A stretch of DNA of 64,000 nt, taken from Coenobita brevimanus (lineage: Eukaryota > Arthropoda > Malacostraca > Decapoda > Coenobitidae). The stretch covers positions 12,501 to 76,500 of the forward strand of contig JAVRFU010000139.1 in assembly GCA_032717465.1 (NCBI GenBank), given 5' to 3'. Made by a program: the position numbers and the translations under genes. Positions within the stretch are counted from its first letter, which is position 1; each line of letters begins with the position of its first letter. Below, in pieces: positions 11,378 through 23,280 of the stretch. The notes under the pieces were generated by a model that did not search any database, had not been told where the DNA came from, and saw nothing but the letters and a program-made list of their open reading frames with translations.

Positions 11378-14300
11378 TGGAGTAGACTGTAGCACCAGTC
11401 GAGCAGGGTAAAGTACTCCCGAGGTGGATGGAAAGCTGATGACAGGGAGTGCTGAGCCCCTGCTTCATCAGCCCTCAGGACTAGTTCCTGACCATCCCCC
11501 TTGCTGAACTTTTCAGTGTCTCAGTTACACAGAGAGTAGGCCAGCATGCTCTCCAGTACAAATTTCTCTATCTATCTTCACCAAACCACATATGCACAGT
11601 ACACACCACTTCCTATTCAAAATTTACCAAAATGGCGTCAATTTACCCAGCCTCGGAGTCCCCAGGGGGGGGACCATAAATGCCCTCGCCCATTGCCCCT
11701 CTCCCCGGTGACGACTCGAGGTGCCTGGAACCACTGTCTGACTTCTCTTCTTCTCTTCATTTCTGCAACATTCGCGGCCTTTCATCTAACTTCTCGCTCT
11801 GTTGAGCACCACCTCTCCTCCTCTAAACCTCACCTTCTTTTCTAACGGAGACTCAGCTGTCTGAGGCAACTGACAGCAAACCCTTCGTATCCTCCTACTT
11901 TCTCTATACCATTTCAAAGCCAAAGGTGGCTGTTGTGTATGCTATTACGCAACGACTTATCTTGTTCGTGTTCCTGAACTTGATTCTTCTGAATTCTCCA
12001 CTCCTCTGGCTTCGGCTTTCCTGTCATTCTCTGACTAAATATATCTGTGCTGTTTACTTATCCCCTAATTCTACTGACTATCAAAAATTCTTCGACTATC
12101 TTACTTCTACGATGGAACACATTCTGTCCATTTCTTTCTCTGAAATCTCCATTCTTGGAGATTTCCCAATGTTCACCACCATCTATGGCTCTCTCTCCTT
12201 TCACAGATCCGCCCATCGAACAAGCCTACATCTTTTCTATCCTTAATGACCTAGAGCAGCTTGTACAGCACCCTACCCGTATCCCTGACTGCCTGGAGGA
12301 GAGCTCCAACATACTTGACCTCTCTCACAACTAATCCTTCTGCTTACTCTGTTAATCTTTCTCTGTTGGGCTCCTCCGATCACAACCTTATTACCTTAAC
12401 CTGTCCTATCGCTCCAGCACGGGCCTGCGGACCTCCAGGGAAACGTCGTTCTGGCATTTTGGAGCTGCGGACTGGGAGGCCCTCAGGCAGTACTTCTTTG
12501 GATTTTCCTGGAATGATTATTGCTTCCATGGCCGTGAGCCATCTGAGTGTGCCTTGCGATTACGGAGGTTATTCTCTCGGGCATGGAAGCATACATTCCT
12601 TTCATATCCTTTGACTAACGCAAGAAAGCCTTGGTTTAATCACGCTTGTTCTAATGCTGTCCGGCAACAAGGAGATGGCCTACAGCAAATTTCTGAGCCA
12701 ACCCACCCCTGAATCACATAATCTTTACGTTTCTGCCCGGAATCGCTAAGTCTGTTTTTCTGCTCTACTAAAAATACTTCATCCATACCAAATGCTCTCA
12801 ACTCTCCAACTCGAATTCTTCCCGCTCCTTCTGGCACCTTGCCAAAAATCTTTCTAACAACTTTACCTCATCATCCTTCCTCTCTTTCTACTCTGATGGT
12901 TCTGTAGCTATTTCTTCTACTGATAAAGCAGATCTCTTCGCACAGACTTTCCTCCAATTCCACCTTAGACGACCGGTGCTGTTCCTCCATCACTTCCCCT
13001 CTGACTTCTCATGGCTGATAATATTAAGACTTCTTCAGTTGGATGTATTTTCTGCCATTACTGGCCTCAGTAACAACAAGGCATATGGGCCTGATGGGGT
13101 CCCTCCCTGCTGTTCTCAAAACTGTGCTTCTGTGCTTACAATCTCTGCCTAGGCAAAACTATTTCGCCTTTGTCTGTCAACTTGTACCTTTCCTTCTTGC
13201 TGGAAGTTTGCTCTCATTCAGCCAGTCCCAAAGAAGGCGACCACTCCCAACCCTCCAACTATCGTCCAATTGCTTTAACGTCCTGTATTTCAAAAGTTTC
13301 GAGTCAATTCTCTTAATAAAAAAATTTTAAGGCATCTTTCCTATCACAACCTTTCTTTCCGATCACAGTATGTTCCGTCAGGACGCTCCACTGGCGATCT
13401 TCTCACCTACCTTTCAGACTCCTGGTCATTCTCCTTTCGGGACTTTGGCGAAAGCTTTGCCATTGCACTTGACATCTCAAAGGCTTTCTGATCGAGTCTG
13501 GCATAAATCTTTAATTTCCAAACTGCCCTCCCTACGGTTTCTATCCTTCTATCTGTACCTTCATCGCTAGCTTCCTCCTTTCTGGTGTGTGTCTTATAGC
13601 TGCTGTCGTAGACGGCCATCGTTCTTCTCTAGATCTATCAACAGTGGTGTTCCTCAGGCTCTGTCCTATCACCAACATTTTCCTTATTCATCAATGATCT
13701 TCTTAAGCTGTACATCTAACCCTATCCACTCATACGCTGATGACTCCACCCTTCACCTTTCCATTCGGTTCCCGCAACGCCCATCTCAGTTACTTCAAGA
13801 AACAAGGGATGAGGCTATAATACCCAATGTCTGACTTGGCTCATATCTCTGACTGGGGTAAAAAATAATGGTTGTCTTTAATGCTTCTAAGACTCAGATC
13901 TTACACCTATCAACCCGACAAAATCTTCCACAGGTATACCCACTAATGTTTAATAATATTCAGATTAATCCTGGATCATCTCTGAACATGCTTGGGTTTC
14001 ATTTACTCGGGACTTATCTTTGAAAGATCATATTACATCTCTTTTTAAAATCTGCTTCAAGAGATTGGGCAAAGGCTGACCTGCTCTTCTTTACCTCTGC
14101 ACAATTGTTGACTCTATACAGGGGTTTTATCCGCCCTGTGTGGAGTACAACTCATGTGGGGAGGCTCCCACATACAGCTCTTCTCAATAGGTGGAGTCAG
14201 CTTTTCGTCTCATTAACTCTCCTCCCCTTACTGACTCCCTTCAACCTCTGTCTCTTCGCCGCACTGTTGCATCTTATCTCTTTCTCTATCGCCACTTTAA

Positions 14301-14664
14301 TGGTCACTGCTCCTCTGAACTGTCTGCTTGCATTCCTCCACCTCTACGACGGGCGTAGCACCCGTCTGGCAGGAAACTCTCATCCCTTTTCTGTCCAACT
14401 CTCTAATGCAAGTGAGTTAACCGTTACTCCCAGTCTCTTTCATTCATGCAACAGGTCAGCTCTGGAACTGTCTCCCCTCTGTCTGTATTTCCTGCTTCCT
14501 ATGATCTCCAGTCTTTCAAACGCAGTGTGTCCAGGCATCTCAAAATGATCGGATCTTGAATTTGGCTCTCTATTGCATTTTGTTTTTCTCTTGGAGGGAA
14601 CTGTTACTGCGGGCTCATGGCCTTTGGTTCCTCTTCGCATAAACAAAAAAAAAAAAAAAAAAAA
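11378..14664 (+). pseudogene. LINE-C: poly(A)-tailed EN-RT non-LTR retrotransposon, frameshifted
   Basis: A near-complete element of about 3.3 kb. The leader (11,378-11,690) is non-coding. An APE-type endonuclease region follows: HLLF and TQLSEATDSKPF pieces near 11,830, ILGDF near 12,155 and SDHNLI near 12,380. The reverse transcriptase region has KAYGPDGVPP (13,077), YRPIALTS (13,259), motif A LDISKAF (13,467), a damaged motif B (SGVPQ, 13,633) and motif C YADDST (13,732). The C-terminal region has LLTLYRGFIRP (14,106). The stop is near 14,558 and a run of about 20 A ends the element at 14,664. Frameshifts are frequent: for example an extra base directly after LDISKAF and a missing G after SGVPQ. 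The right-arm copy (63,137-64,000) is intact over the shared part. It resembles Jockey-type decapod elements; the clade is not proven. Confidence 0.85.
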
Positions 14665-14689
14665 GTGAAATAGGCGTTGGATATGACGG

Positions 14690-15915
14690 AACTAAACGGC
14701 AGTTATACCCACCCACTCTTCTGTACCCTACACTACTCCTTGATTCAGCCTACCCTACCCTCACCAGCCCTACACTACCTGACCCAGCCCTACCCTACCC
14801 AGTCCACCACCACCCAGCCCTATCTTACCCTGCCATAACCTATCCTACCCTCCCTTAACTCAACTCGACCCATCCCTACCCCATACCCTGCCAAAAAACC
14901 AATCCAACCTTACCCCACCCTGTCAAGACCGACACAATCCTACCCCACCCTGCCAAAACCAACCCAGTCCAACACCACCCAGCCAAACCCTACCAATCCT
15001 TTCCCACCCCTGCCAAAAAAAACCGACCCAATCTTACCCCACCCTGTCAAAACCGACCCCATCCTACTTCACCCGGCCAAACCGGACCTAATCCTGCACC
15101 CTATCACTGCCAAATCCGACCCATCCCTACCCTACTCTGCCAAAACCAACCTACTCCTACCCTCACCTTGCCATAAATGCGACCCAATCCTTGCTCACCC
15201 TGCCAAAACCGACCCACATCTGCCCTACCCTGTCCAAACCGACCCAATCCTACCTCACCCTTCCAAAACCGACCCAATCCTACCCCACCCTGCACAAAAC
15301 CGAACCAATCCCACTCCCACCTCTATCAAAACCGAGCAAACCCTACTCCCCACCCTACCAAATCCAACTCAATTCTGCCAAAACTGACCTAATCCATACC
15401 CCACCCTGCCTAAACTGACCCAACTTGCCTCGATCATCATCCATCCATCCCACCAAAACCAACCGAAACCTAACCAATACCTGCCAAAACCGACCCAACC
15501 CTTCCCACCCTGCACAAAACCGACCCATACCTATCCTCCCAGCCAAAACTGAGCCATTCCTATCCCACCCTGCCAACTCTGACCCAATCCTATCCCACCC
15601 TGCCAAAACTGACCCATCACTGCCCCACCCTGCCAAAACAGACCCAATCCTACCCCACCCTGCCAAAACTGATCTACCCACCCCACCCTGCCAAAACCGA
15701 CCCGATCTTACTCCCACCCTGCCATATCCGACCCAATCCTACCCCATCCTGCCAAGACCGACCCTAATCCTACCCCCACCCCGTAAAACCCATCCAAGTC
15801 CTACCCCACCCTGCCAAAACTATCCCAGTCCTACCTCACCCTGCCAAAACCGACCCAACCCCACCCCACCCTGGCATAACCGAATTCAACCCTACCGTGC
15901 CCTAACCAAACCAAT
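14690..15915. repeat. 30-bp minisatellite, array 1 (left arm)
   Basis: After a CTACCC-rich entry (14,700-14,900), about 35 copies of a 30-bp unit follow. The unit is close to cctaccccaccctgcc plus aaaaccgacccaat. The period is divisible by three, so long frames with the decapeptide theme QNRPNPTPPC appear; they are not genes. The right-arm partner is 61,930-63,105. Confidence 0.95.
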
Positions 15916-15959
15916 CTTATCTCCTTCACATTATCTAACTCATTTTTCACTCTAACACT

Positions 15960-16560
15960 TTTCTTCAGTTTTCTTTCATTCTTTCTCCAGACGATTTTCT
16001 TCATCTCTGGAGAGGATTTTTGAATTTGATTGATTAGATTCAGCCAGCATCAACCCCTTCTCTGTCAGGGGGATCTCCTAAGTTGAATAAAATCGTGCGG
16101 TCACCTAGGACAAAGTAAATAAATCGTTCTTGGTCTGAAGGGTTAAATGATTCTGTCCCGTCATCCTAAGAGGGTTTTCTGAAGCTGTAGGATATCGTCA
16201 GAAGCTAACAAAGTGTAAAAGTGATATTCGCAGACCGGGAGCTCTGCGTCCAGCGCCTCCGCAGTTCAAGTCCCAGAGGTGGACAGATGTTTTGACGTGT
16301 AGACGTTACCAGGGCGTAGCTTGGTGGCCTACCCTTTAATATTCTGGACTAATGGTGGTCTAGCCTCGTGCACCTGAGCTCCACCACATAAAAAAAAAAA
16401 ATAAATAAAAAGGAAAGCCAAGGGTCATGAATGAACTAAAGGACTGAACTAAAGCGGGGAAAGAACAAAAATCGTAGAGAAGATCGCCCCAAATTTGGTG
16501 AGACAATGTAGTATAAATGAGTGAAATAGGCGTTGGATATGACGGAACTATTATGATTTG
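15960..16560 (+). repeat. Dispersed repeat H, copy 2 (empty-site copy)
   Basis: It is about 90 percent similar by eye to copy 1 and continuous across the point where LINE-C interrupts copy 1: tagtataaatgagtgaaata at about 16,508-16,527. It begins with a family F motif (cagacgattttcttc, 15,989). An A-rich stretch with ataaataaa lies at 16,390-16,412. It separates minisatellite arrays 1 and 2. Confidence 0.85.
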
Positions 16561-16589
16561 TAATTATAATATGGGAGTCCTAACACCCT

Positions 16590-17245
16590 GTCCAAACCGA
16601 CCCAATCCTACCTCACCCTGCAAAAACCGACCCAATCCTACCCCACCCTGCAAAAACCGACCCAATCAAAACCCACTCTGCCAAAACCGACCAAATCATA
16701 ACACACGAAACCAAAACCTAACCTACACTCTGTCATAACTGACACAATCCTACCTCACCCTGACAAAACTGGACCCAGTCCTACCCCACCCTGCCAAAAC
16801 CTACTAACTCCTACCCTACCCTGCCAAAACCGATCCAACCCTACCCCACCATGCCAAAACCGACCCAATCCTACCCCACCCTGCCAAAAAGACTCAATCC
16901 TGCCCCAATTCGCCAAAACCGACCCAACGCTACCCCACCCTGCCAAAACCGAACCATTCCTACCACATCCTGCCGTGCGACCTAACCCTACCCCACCCTG
17001 CCAAAACCGACCCAACCTTACCCCCACCTGCCCCAAAAACTCAATCCTACCCCACCCGCCCAAAACCTACCCAACGCTACCCCACCCTGCCAAAAACCGA
17101 ACTATTCCTACCACACCCTACCAAAACCGACCCAGTACTAACTCACCCCTGCCAAAACCGGCCTAAGCTAACCCAACCTTACTCCACCCGGCCATAACCG
17201 ACCCAACGCTACCCCAACCTGCCACAACCGCCCCATCCTTACCTC
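16590..17245. repeat. 30-bp minisatellite, array 2 (left arm)
   Basis: The same 30-bp unit as array 1, about 21 copies. The right-arm partner is 60,590-61,285 in reverse complement. Confidence 0.95.
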
Positions 17246-17269
17246 TACCTTAACCAAACCAGTCTTATC

Positions 17270-17620
17270 TAACTCATTGTCCACATTGCACTTTTTTCCA
17301 TTTTCATCTTTCTTCCTCCAGACGATTTTCTTCAACTCTGGAGAGAAATTTCGTACTGGAGGGGTTAGATGCAGTCACCATCAACCCCCTTCACTACGAG
17401 GGGATCTCTTAAGCTGAATAAAATCGTCCGGTTACCTAGAACAAAGTATTCAAGTCATTCTCTGTCTGAAGGGGTTATTGTGTCTGTCCCATCATCCCGA
17501 GAGGGTTTCTTTATTCTCCAGGGAAATCGTCTAAAGGTAGCAAAGTGTAAACATGACGTCAGCACTTGTTCTAGGCGCCACAGATCGAGTCCCGGAGGTG
17601 AACAAAGGTTTTTATATCAT
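17270..17620 (+). repeat. Repeat H-related copy 3
   Basis: It follows array 2 just as copy 2 follows array 1: cagacgattttcttcaactc, then a family F pair (gggatctcttaagctgaata) and gagtcccggagg near 17,588. It diverges from copies 1 and 2 after about 300 bases. The right-arm partner is 60,225-60,540. Confidence 0.7.
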
Positions 17621-17830
17621 ATAGACGTTTTATATTTTATATTTTGCAACTTTCAGAGGCATTTACTCAGCTTTAGGAGTCTTATGGATAGGCTTAATCA
17701 AACGTATCGAATCCTCCCATGTTAGGAAAAATAGCTTACAGAAATGCGTCCTCGTAACGAAGGGGTGAAATGGACAGATCGAGTGGCTAAGATATTGAAT
17801 TATGTATATGACTGGTTTTGTTGTTATTTC

Positions 17831-17833
<3 letters not shown>

Positions 17834-17861
<28 letters not shown>

Positions 17862-17862
17862 T
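17834..17862. repeat. (ATT)n microsatellite
   Basis: About nine units; partner at 59,984-60,010. Confidence 0.95.
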
Positions 17863-18039
17863 CAGGCAAATGTCCCAGGCTTCTAGACTGGCCGACTAGC
17901 GAATATTATTAAGTCTCCCGTGGTTCGTGCTCCTGCCACTCAAGAGCCTGCACTTCACGCATTCCACGCACAAGATGGCGCCACCTGCTGCATTCCTGCG
18001 AAGACGAGAGGTCAAGAGGACGACATTTGCTTTTTGTTT

Positions 18040-18840
18040 GTTTTTTTACTGTAATTGTTTAAAGTTGTGATCCCTCCAACTTGAATGCTGAGTTGTAACT
18101 ATAGATAACTAGAATACGATGCTAGTCACGAAGAAGGGCTATGAAAAGATACAGAGCTCGTTGTATTGGCTGGATGAATCAGCCTTAAGGTTGGAATCAA
18201 AAGACGGTGAATAAAAACCCACACTTGTAGATCTAAGCAACATAATTACCAAATAAAGGCAGTGGACACCGCCACCAGCCTCAGTGGTCACAGTGAGAGT
18301 GACATACCGACTAGGATCTCCCTTTTGCGCCCGTGTGTGTGTGAAAGGGTGGGGGTGCGTGAGGTGGGGTGGGGTAGATTGTGGCGGATTGTCCTTGAAC
18401 TCCGGATTTTGGAGGGGATGAGCCACACTGTGTCAGGTGCCTTATCTGACCTTACCTGTGTCGTAGTCCCTTTCTGCTAAGACACAGGTAAGGTCAGATA
18501 GGAATTACACCTGACCTGTTCGGTAATGTCCCCCCAAAATCCCCCTTGGGTTAATCCCCGCTTGCCACCCACTCCCACCCCACCTCACCTTTACCCCACC
18601 CTTTCACACACACACAGGCATAAAAAGAAACCCTTGTATGGTCAGTATGTCACTCCCTCTCACTATCTTGACCACTGAAGATGGTGGCAGTGTCCACCGA
18701 AACTGTTTGGTAATTATATTCTTCTGTTTACAAGTGTATGGTTTTATTCACCGGCTCGTAGTATTTTTTTCTTTTAACTAAGATACATGAAATAAGCTGC
18801 AAAAATACGAAAATACGAGCTTACTTAATGTAAATGAATC
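18040..18840. mobile_element. MITE-like element interrupted by a foldback element (left arm)
   Basis: The left flank (18,040-18,140) carries the MITE words cttgaatgctgagttgtaac and gctagtcacgaag. The right flank (18,785-18,830) carries gaaataagctgcaaaaat, which is contiguous with them in the uninterrupted copy at 964-1,121. Between lies a foldback of about 540 bp (18,215-18,750) with its centre near 18,469. Its arms share gacataccg, aaagggtggg, acctgtgtcgtag and a gtggacac/gtgtccac pair. The left-arm copy has decayed pairing compared with 59,078-59,640. Confidence 0.7.
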
Positions 18841-18929
18841 TATAGTACGTTCAAGATGGAGGGGAAGGCATTTTGTATTTTGTTTGTGATGTTATAGTGT
18901 CTCTCAGGATCCTAGGGATCCTTCTCGGC

Positions 18930-19300
18930 TGAAATCAAATTGTCTGGCGTCAGCTGGAACATGATGCCAGAGTTATGTCGGTCGTGAGGGGGTTAATGGT
19001 GATGGAATTGACAAGTCCTCCTATGACTCACTCAGTCGACTAAAAATGGTCTGAGTCAGCTGAAATGGGGTATTAGAGTTGTCCCGAGCATCACTCAGGG
19101 GTTAAGATTAACCCTCTGGTGCCGGGACAACTCTAGTATTCCATTCCAGCAGACAGACGATTTTGCCTGGCTGGAGTGAGCTTCATAGGAGCCTGACAGT
19201 TACTACACTGTCACCATTAACCCCCACATGACCGGCATAACTCTGGTATATCATGTTCCAGCTGACGCCAGACAATTTGGTTCAGCCGAGTGGGTCTAGT
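18930..19300. repeat. Palindromic family F block (left arm)
   Basis: About 185-bp arms face each other around gggttaagattaaccctc (centre near 19,107). Paired words include gtcagctggaacatgat / atcatgttccagctgac and gtcccgagcat / gccgggacaac. Motifs such as cagacgattttgcctgg link it to the other family F copies. Partner at 58,535-58,925. Confidence 0.85.
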
Positions 19301-19389
19301 CTGGGGGCACTAAATGAAAATATCCAAAAAATATTAAAGGGGGGGCTATATCAATTTTGCCACAGGAGGTATACCAAAATTGGACTTTT

Positions 19390-19640
19390 TAATAAAACCC
19401 CCCCTCCTCTCTCACTCCCTGTGTTTTGTATATGTCCCTCTCTGTCTGCCTGTGGTGTGTCTGTCCCACCCTCTGTGTGTGTGTGTGGTGTGGTGTGTCT
19501 ACTGTGTGAAGATGACTGGCTATGTACGTATCTTGATGTCTGTATGTATGTGTCTTGGTGTGTGTGTGTGTGTGTGTGTCTCCATGTGTGTATGTATGTA
19601 GTAGTGTAAGTGTCTTTGTGTGTGTGAGCTGAAGTGTAAG
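19390..19640. repeat. GT-rich low-complexity tract
   Basis: Irregular TGTGTCT words with one tgaagatgactggctatgta unit near 19,506. The right arm has three to four diverged copies of the corresponding unit at 58,180-58,345. Confidence 0.7.
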
Positions 19641-19704
19641 TATGGGGCCTTGTGGTTTTAAGGAAAGCCTGCTACGCAAACTTCCCTCAGCCACATTTTA
19701 AAGA

Positions 19705-19795
19705 AACGTCTATCACACCGGGATTTGAACCCGGGTCCTCCTGATCAGCAGGCCAGCACCACGCTGACCATGCCACCGCGCCCCCATTAGCATAT
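19705..19795 (-). mobile_element. tRNA-like element (SINE head or pseudo-tRNA)
   Basis: On minus, a tRNA-like order is visible: an A-box-like tggcatggtcagcgtgg, a B box ggttcaaatcc, and a T arm with a perfect 5-bp stem (ccggg/cccgg). The 5' ggggcg and 3' tgtgata ends cannot pair as an acceptor stem and the anticodon arm is not canonical. It is therefore read as a tRNA-derived element, not a working tRNA gene. Partner at 57,920-57,999. Confidence 0.6.
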
Positions 19796-19799
19796 CGGC

Positions 19800-20860
19800 T
19801 AAAACTTCTACTGTATTTTATTTCTTTACGTGTTACAAAAAATGGGAAATTGAACTATCAAGCACAGACTAAACTAAATTGTCATGTACCTATTAATGTC
19901 GCTTTAGGAGGAAATATTTCGAAATTACCTGAGCTACTTGGAATACCTAAGCCTGCAGTTTAATGCTAATCATGAACAAGTGCTATGGAAAGAATATAGA
20001 GCAGTTGCTACTTATATAAAGGGAGAAAGTAAAAACTGGAACTTAGACTGCTATCCAACGGCAAGACGTAAACGATTAACCATATATTACATAAACTTAA
20101 CACACTGAGTGACACAGAAACTAACATATGATACAAATTCTTTAATGAAACTTATAATGAGAGTACAAATGACAAAATATACACTGCACAGGAAGACAGT
20201 ACAGTACTCATTGGTCATACCTTCCATACGAACTCAGAGAATGAAAGCCTATCTGTTGTACCGATTTATAAACGGAAGAGATGAATCGCTAAACTTGATC
20301 CACAGTAAAAAATAATAATAATAATAATGAATACATAAAACAATAAAGACAAACCATATAGACTACATGTCCACCCCAACTGACAAAAAACCTGGCATCT
20401 CTCCACCTTGGAATGCTGAGCTGTTTCTAGAGATAAAGACTAGATTATCATGCAAATCACAATGAAGATCTATGGGGAGGATGCAAAACCATAATATTGT
20501 CTTATTCTGCCACTTAGATACAGGAACTAAGCAGCAGAATGATTCAAAATTTGTCAAGGTGAGCCAACTACAATGACACAGATGAAGTCTGAGATTACAG
20601 GCACGTGTAATCATGAACTGATTGCATCATTCAGTAAAGATTACAAAAGGAAAAGCTATCAAATCTGAAAGTAAAGTACTATACAAGATATGATTAACCT
20701 TGTACATCCATATTCTGAGATATGCTTCCTATATCATAGCCTACACACAAATTCATCCCCCTCAACAGTAATGGTGTATATTCCTGCTGTCTCCAACTTC
20801 CAATCAACTTATGAAACCTCTCTCCTAATTACAGTACAGTAATATAGTTAATGAAGGCTG
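19800..20860. other. A/T-rich stretch, non-coding
   Basis: It pairs with 56,850-57,920. A small AAT array lies at 20,311-20,328. At about 20,400-20,480 there are remnants of the MITE words (aatgctgagctgt). A 68-codon frame at 20,109-20,315 is also open in the partner, which follows from arm identity and is not evidence for a gene. Confidence 0.5.
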
Positions 20861-20869
20861 CTAGTAATT

Positions 20870-21300
20870 ACCTTCAGTATGATAATTCTTATTTAAAGGT
20901 AGCAGCAATGGTTAATGAAGGATGTAAGGTATGCAGTCCTTCCAGTTCAATATACTATATCTCCAATCAGGCTTTATCCAGTGTCTCTCCTACACATGTT
21001 AAAGAATGTCATATGGGACTCTAAGTTTGAAAAGTCTCTCCTATGCTGATTAACATAGTTTAAAGGTAACAAGAATGGCTTAATGAAGCCTGTCCCTAAC
21101 TTCTTCAGTCCAAAAGCTCTGCTATCAACCTTTAATTACTTTCCTATTGAACAGGTTCCTGAAGGTTGTAATGTGACCCTTCCAGTTTGAAAAGTTCTAC
21201 TCCAAGCTGAATAACAGTCTTAAATTAGCAAGAATAAAGGCTAATCATTGGAGCAGTTTGTGCCCTGTAATCCAAAAGATGTAGTTATATTCTCATTTTA
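20870..21300. repeat. Degenerate tandem family F units
   Basis: Three or so units of about 130-150 bp share aaggtagcagcaatgg / aaggtaacaagaatgg, cttccagttt, tctcctatgctgattaacat and ccaagctgaataacagtc. Partner at 56,410-56,850 on the opposite strand. Confidence 0.6.
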
Positions 21301-21624
21301 CTATCTATTTCTACCACCAGACCACTATATCTAACTTGAGACAGACATATAGTACTGTATTAAAGGGATTAATGGAGGAAGAACAGGACTGGAAGAGTAT
21401 TGCATCGGTGCCGTAATAAGAAGGGGTAGATTGAATGATGGGGCATGTTGAAAGGATGGAGGATGGCAACTGGACACAGAAAATGGCTTGGAACAAGGTC
21501 ATAGAGTGTGACATCAGGGATAGGAGGTCGATCACAGAGGTTGCCAGAGGACTAATCTAACCAGCTAGGACCAATGGACCACATAGCTCTGAAGGGCAAG
21601 GAGAGACCTCAGATAATGCCAATT

Positions 21625-21705
21625 TCCGGTGTGGGGGGCTCGAACTGTCAGCTTTATGGTTAGAAGAGCAAGCGCCATTACTGAGCTACTGCAATCGAGC
21701 AGCAT
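21625..21705 (-). mobile_element. tRNA-like element 2 (SINE head)
   Basis: On minus: A-box-like tagctcagtaatggcgc and B box agttcgagccccc, spaced as in a tRNA, without a matching acceptor stem. Partner at 56,020-56,095. Confidence 0.55.
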
Positions 21706-21884
21706 GGAAAGTCGCCATTAGGTGACCAAAGCCAATGCATGCAAGCATGTTGGAACCTTCATAAATGATACGATATAACCCCTCCAGTTCAAAGTCTCTC
21801 CCATGCTGAATATCATCTGAAGGAAGCATGAATAAAATCAGTTCATCTTTCAAGTGTGTGGTTAAAACTGAATTCCATCCACCC

Positions 21885-22110
21885 ATCCATCATTCAATCC
21901 TACGCTGCCCCATGAGGCGCGTAGGAGCCCGGGGCTAGGCAGTTGGTCCTGACATTTAAGATGAGAGAGACAAACCTCACTCATCCCTGAGTGGCATTAC
22001 GTGAGCAATAAACCCCAATCATCCCTTGGATATGAACCTTCACCGGCCCCATCCGACTGGAGCACAAGAAGTACCCCCTAACCCACCAGGCGCCACAACT
22101 TGGTGATAGG
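21885..22110 (-). mobile_element. tRNA-like element 3 with SINE-like body
   Basis: On minus, gcctggtgg followed by a B-box-like ggttcatatcc (about 22,026-22,036) resembles a tRNA head. The body continues through ccccgggctcctacgcgcct to an ATGGATGG-rich end near 21,885. About 220 bp. Partner at 55,615-55,845. Confidence 0.5.
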
Positions 22111-22194
22111 GTTACCATCCACCGCAGTAAATGGTTTCCTGGTGTACAGGAAACCATTTGGCTTGTCACTCAGTGTAAAGTTACCCACAGGCAG

Positions 22195-22345
22195 AAGGAA
22201 GAGGAAAGAATGAAGGAATGCAAGACAGAATTGGGAGTGTATAGTCACACGTCTGCAGTTAGACGAGGAAAGAATGAAGGACAGCAAGACAGAATTGGGA
22301 GTGTAAAGTCACCCGTAGGCAGAAAGACGAGGAAAGAATGAAGGG
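22195..22345. repeat. Tandem repeat, 64-65 bp unit
   Basis: The word gaggaaagaatgaagg starts at 22,201, 22,265 and 22,330, giving two full units and part of a third. Partner at 55,375-55,545. Confidence 0.85.
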
Positions 22346-22349
22346 GAAA

Positions 22350-23280
22350 AAACTGAAATAAAATACTTAATCCATGGGGTCTTTGCATCTGGTATTGTAT
22401 TTTAATCCTGTTAACCTACTATGCCTGCCCATGTACAGGATCACATTCGACCTTAAAACCTAAACAGATGGTGTGAATATCGGGGGATTTAAGTAGCACT
22501 GCTTACTCCAGTTTAAAGGGACATCTTGGTCACCTGGAGATACACACCGCCGTATATCAATTTTATAGCTAATAATTACAACTTACATCAGCCGACTACA
22601 CCTCTCGATAATGACAGCAAACACTGATAAACACATGGGCATAAGACCACTATAATATTATAGAAGTAGACTAACACCGTAAAGAATAAATTCTTCACTC
22701 ACCTCCAGCATCTCCTCAACGTTGCTCCCATAATGCAACAGTGACGTCACACTTCAAATTAAACATTTACTTATTAAATTTTTAAGTAGAAGAATACTGT
22801 GAATATATTATCAGTCTTTTAAACATTAATTTTCGTGCAAACTGAATAGAGAGGTAAGTAAAGTGTTTCTTGTTAAATTAAATATAACCCCATTAATCTG
22901 TGGAATCATCATCTCTCTCTCTTAAATTCAATACAGAGTACCTGTTTTGTATCACTTTTTACTGTCCTGCCTATATATCTCTACTTTTTTACATGGGTAT
23001 TTAAAAATAAACGGCCTGGTGGTGGTGGCAGGGGGTGCAGGGTGATACCAGTCTCTAATCTGCTGCCATTCCCAACAGAACCTGAGCATAATAGACGAGA
23101 AATTAGCCCAGGTTGATGCAGCAATTCTTAACTCAAAATTGCCCCAAGAACAACTTTCTGAAGTTTCGTCAAACATTTCATGCAACACCCTGTATGGGAA
23201 ATTTGGATAAAATATTGGTGATATAATTCCCTAACTGTGTGCCATTCCCAACAGAATCTGAGCAGTCTTAATGAGTCCAC
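22350..23280. other. Non-coding stretch, highly conserved between arms
   Basis: It pairs with 54,440-55,370 at about 97 percent by eye. The word tgccattcccaacagaa occurs twice (about 23,064 and 23,242), bracketing a block of about 180 bp. No supported gene. Confidence 0.5.

Noticed and set aside
14690..17245. CRISPR-like regular repeats
   Set aside because: The 30-bp units are directly adjacent with no unique spacers, in a eukaryotic context; this is a minisatellite.
19705..19795. Functional tRNA gene
   Set aside because: B box and T stem are good, but the acceptor ends do not pair and the anticodon arm is not canonical.
20109..20315. 68-codon frame conserved in the other arm (57,394-57,600)
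   Set aside because: The arms are nearly identical here, so conservation of a short frame is expected; no domain or codon signal.
21686..21886. 66-codon frame conserved in the other arm (55,830-56,030)
   Set aside because: It overlaps a family F unit and a tRNA-like element and is explained by arm identity.
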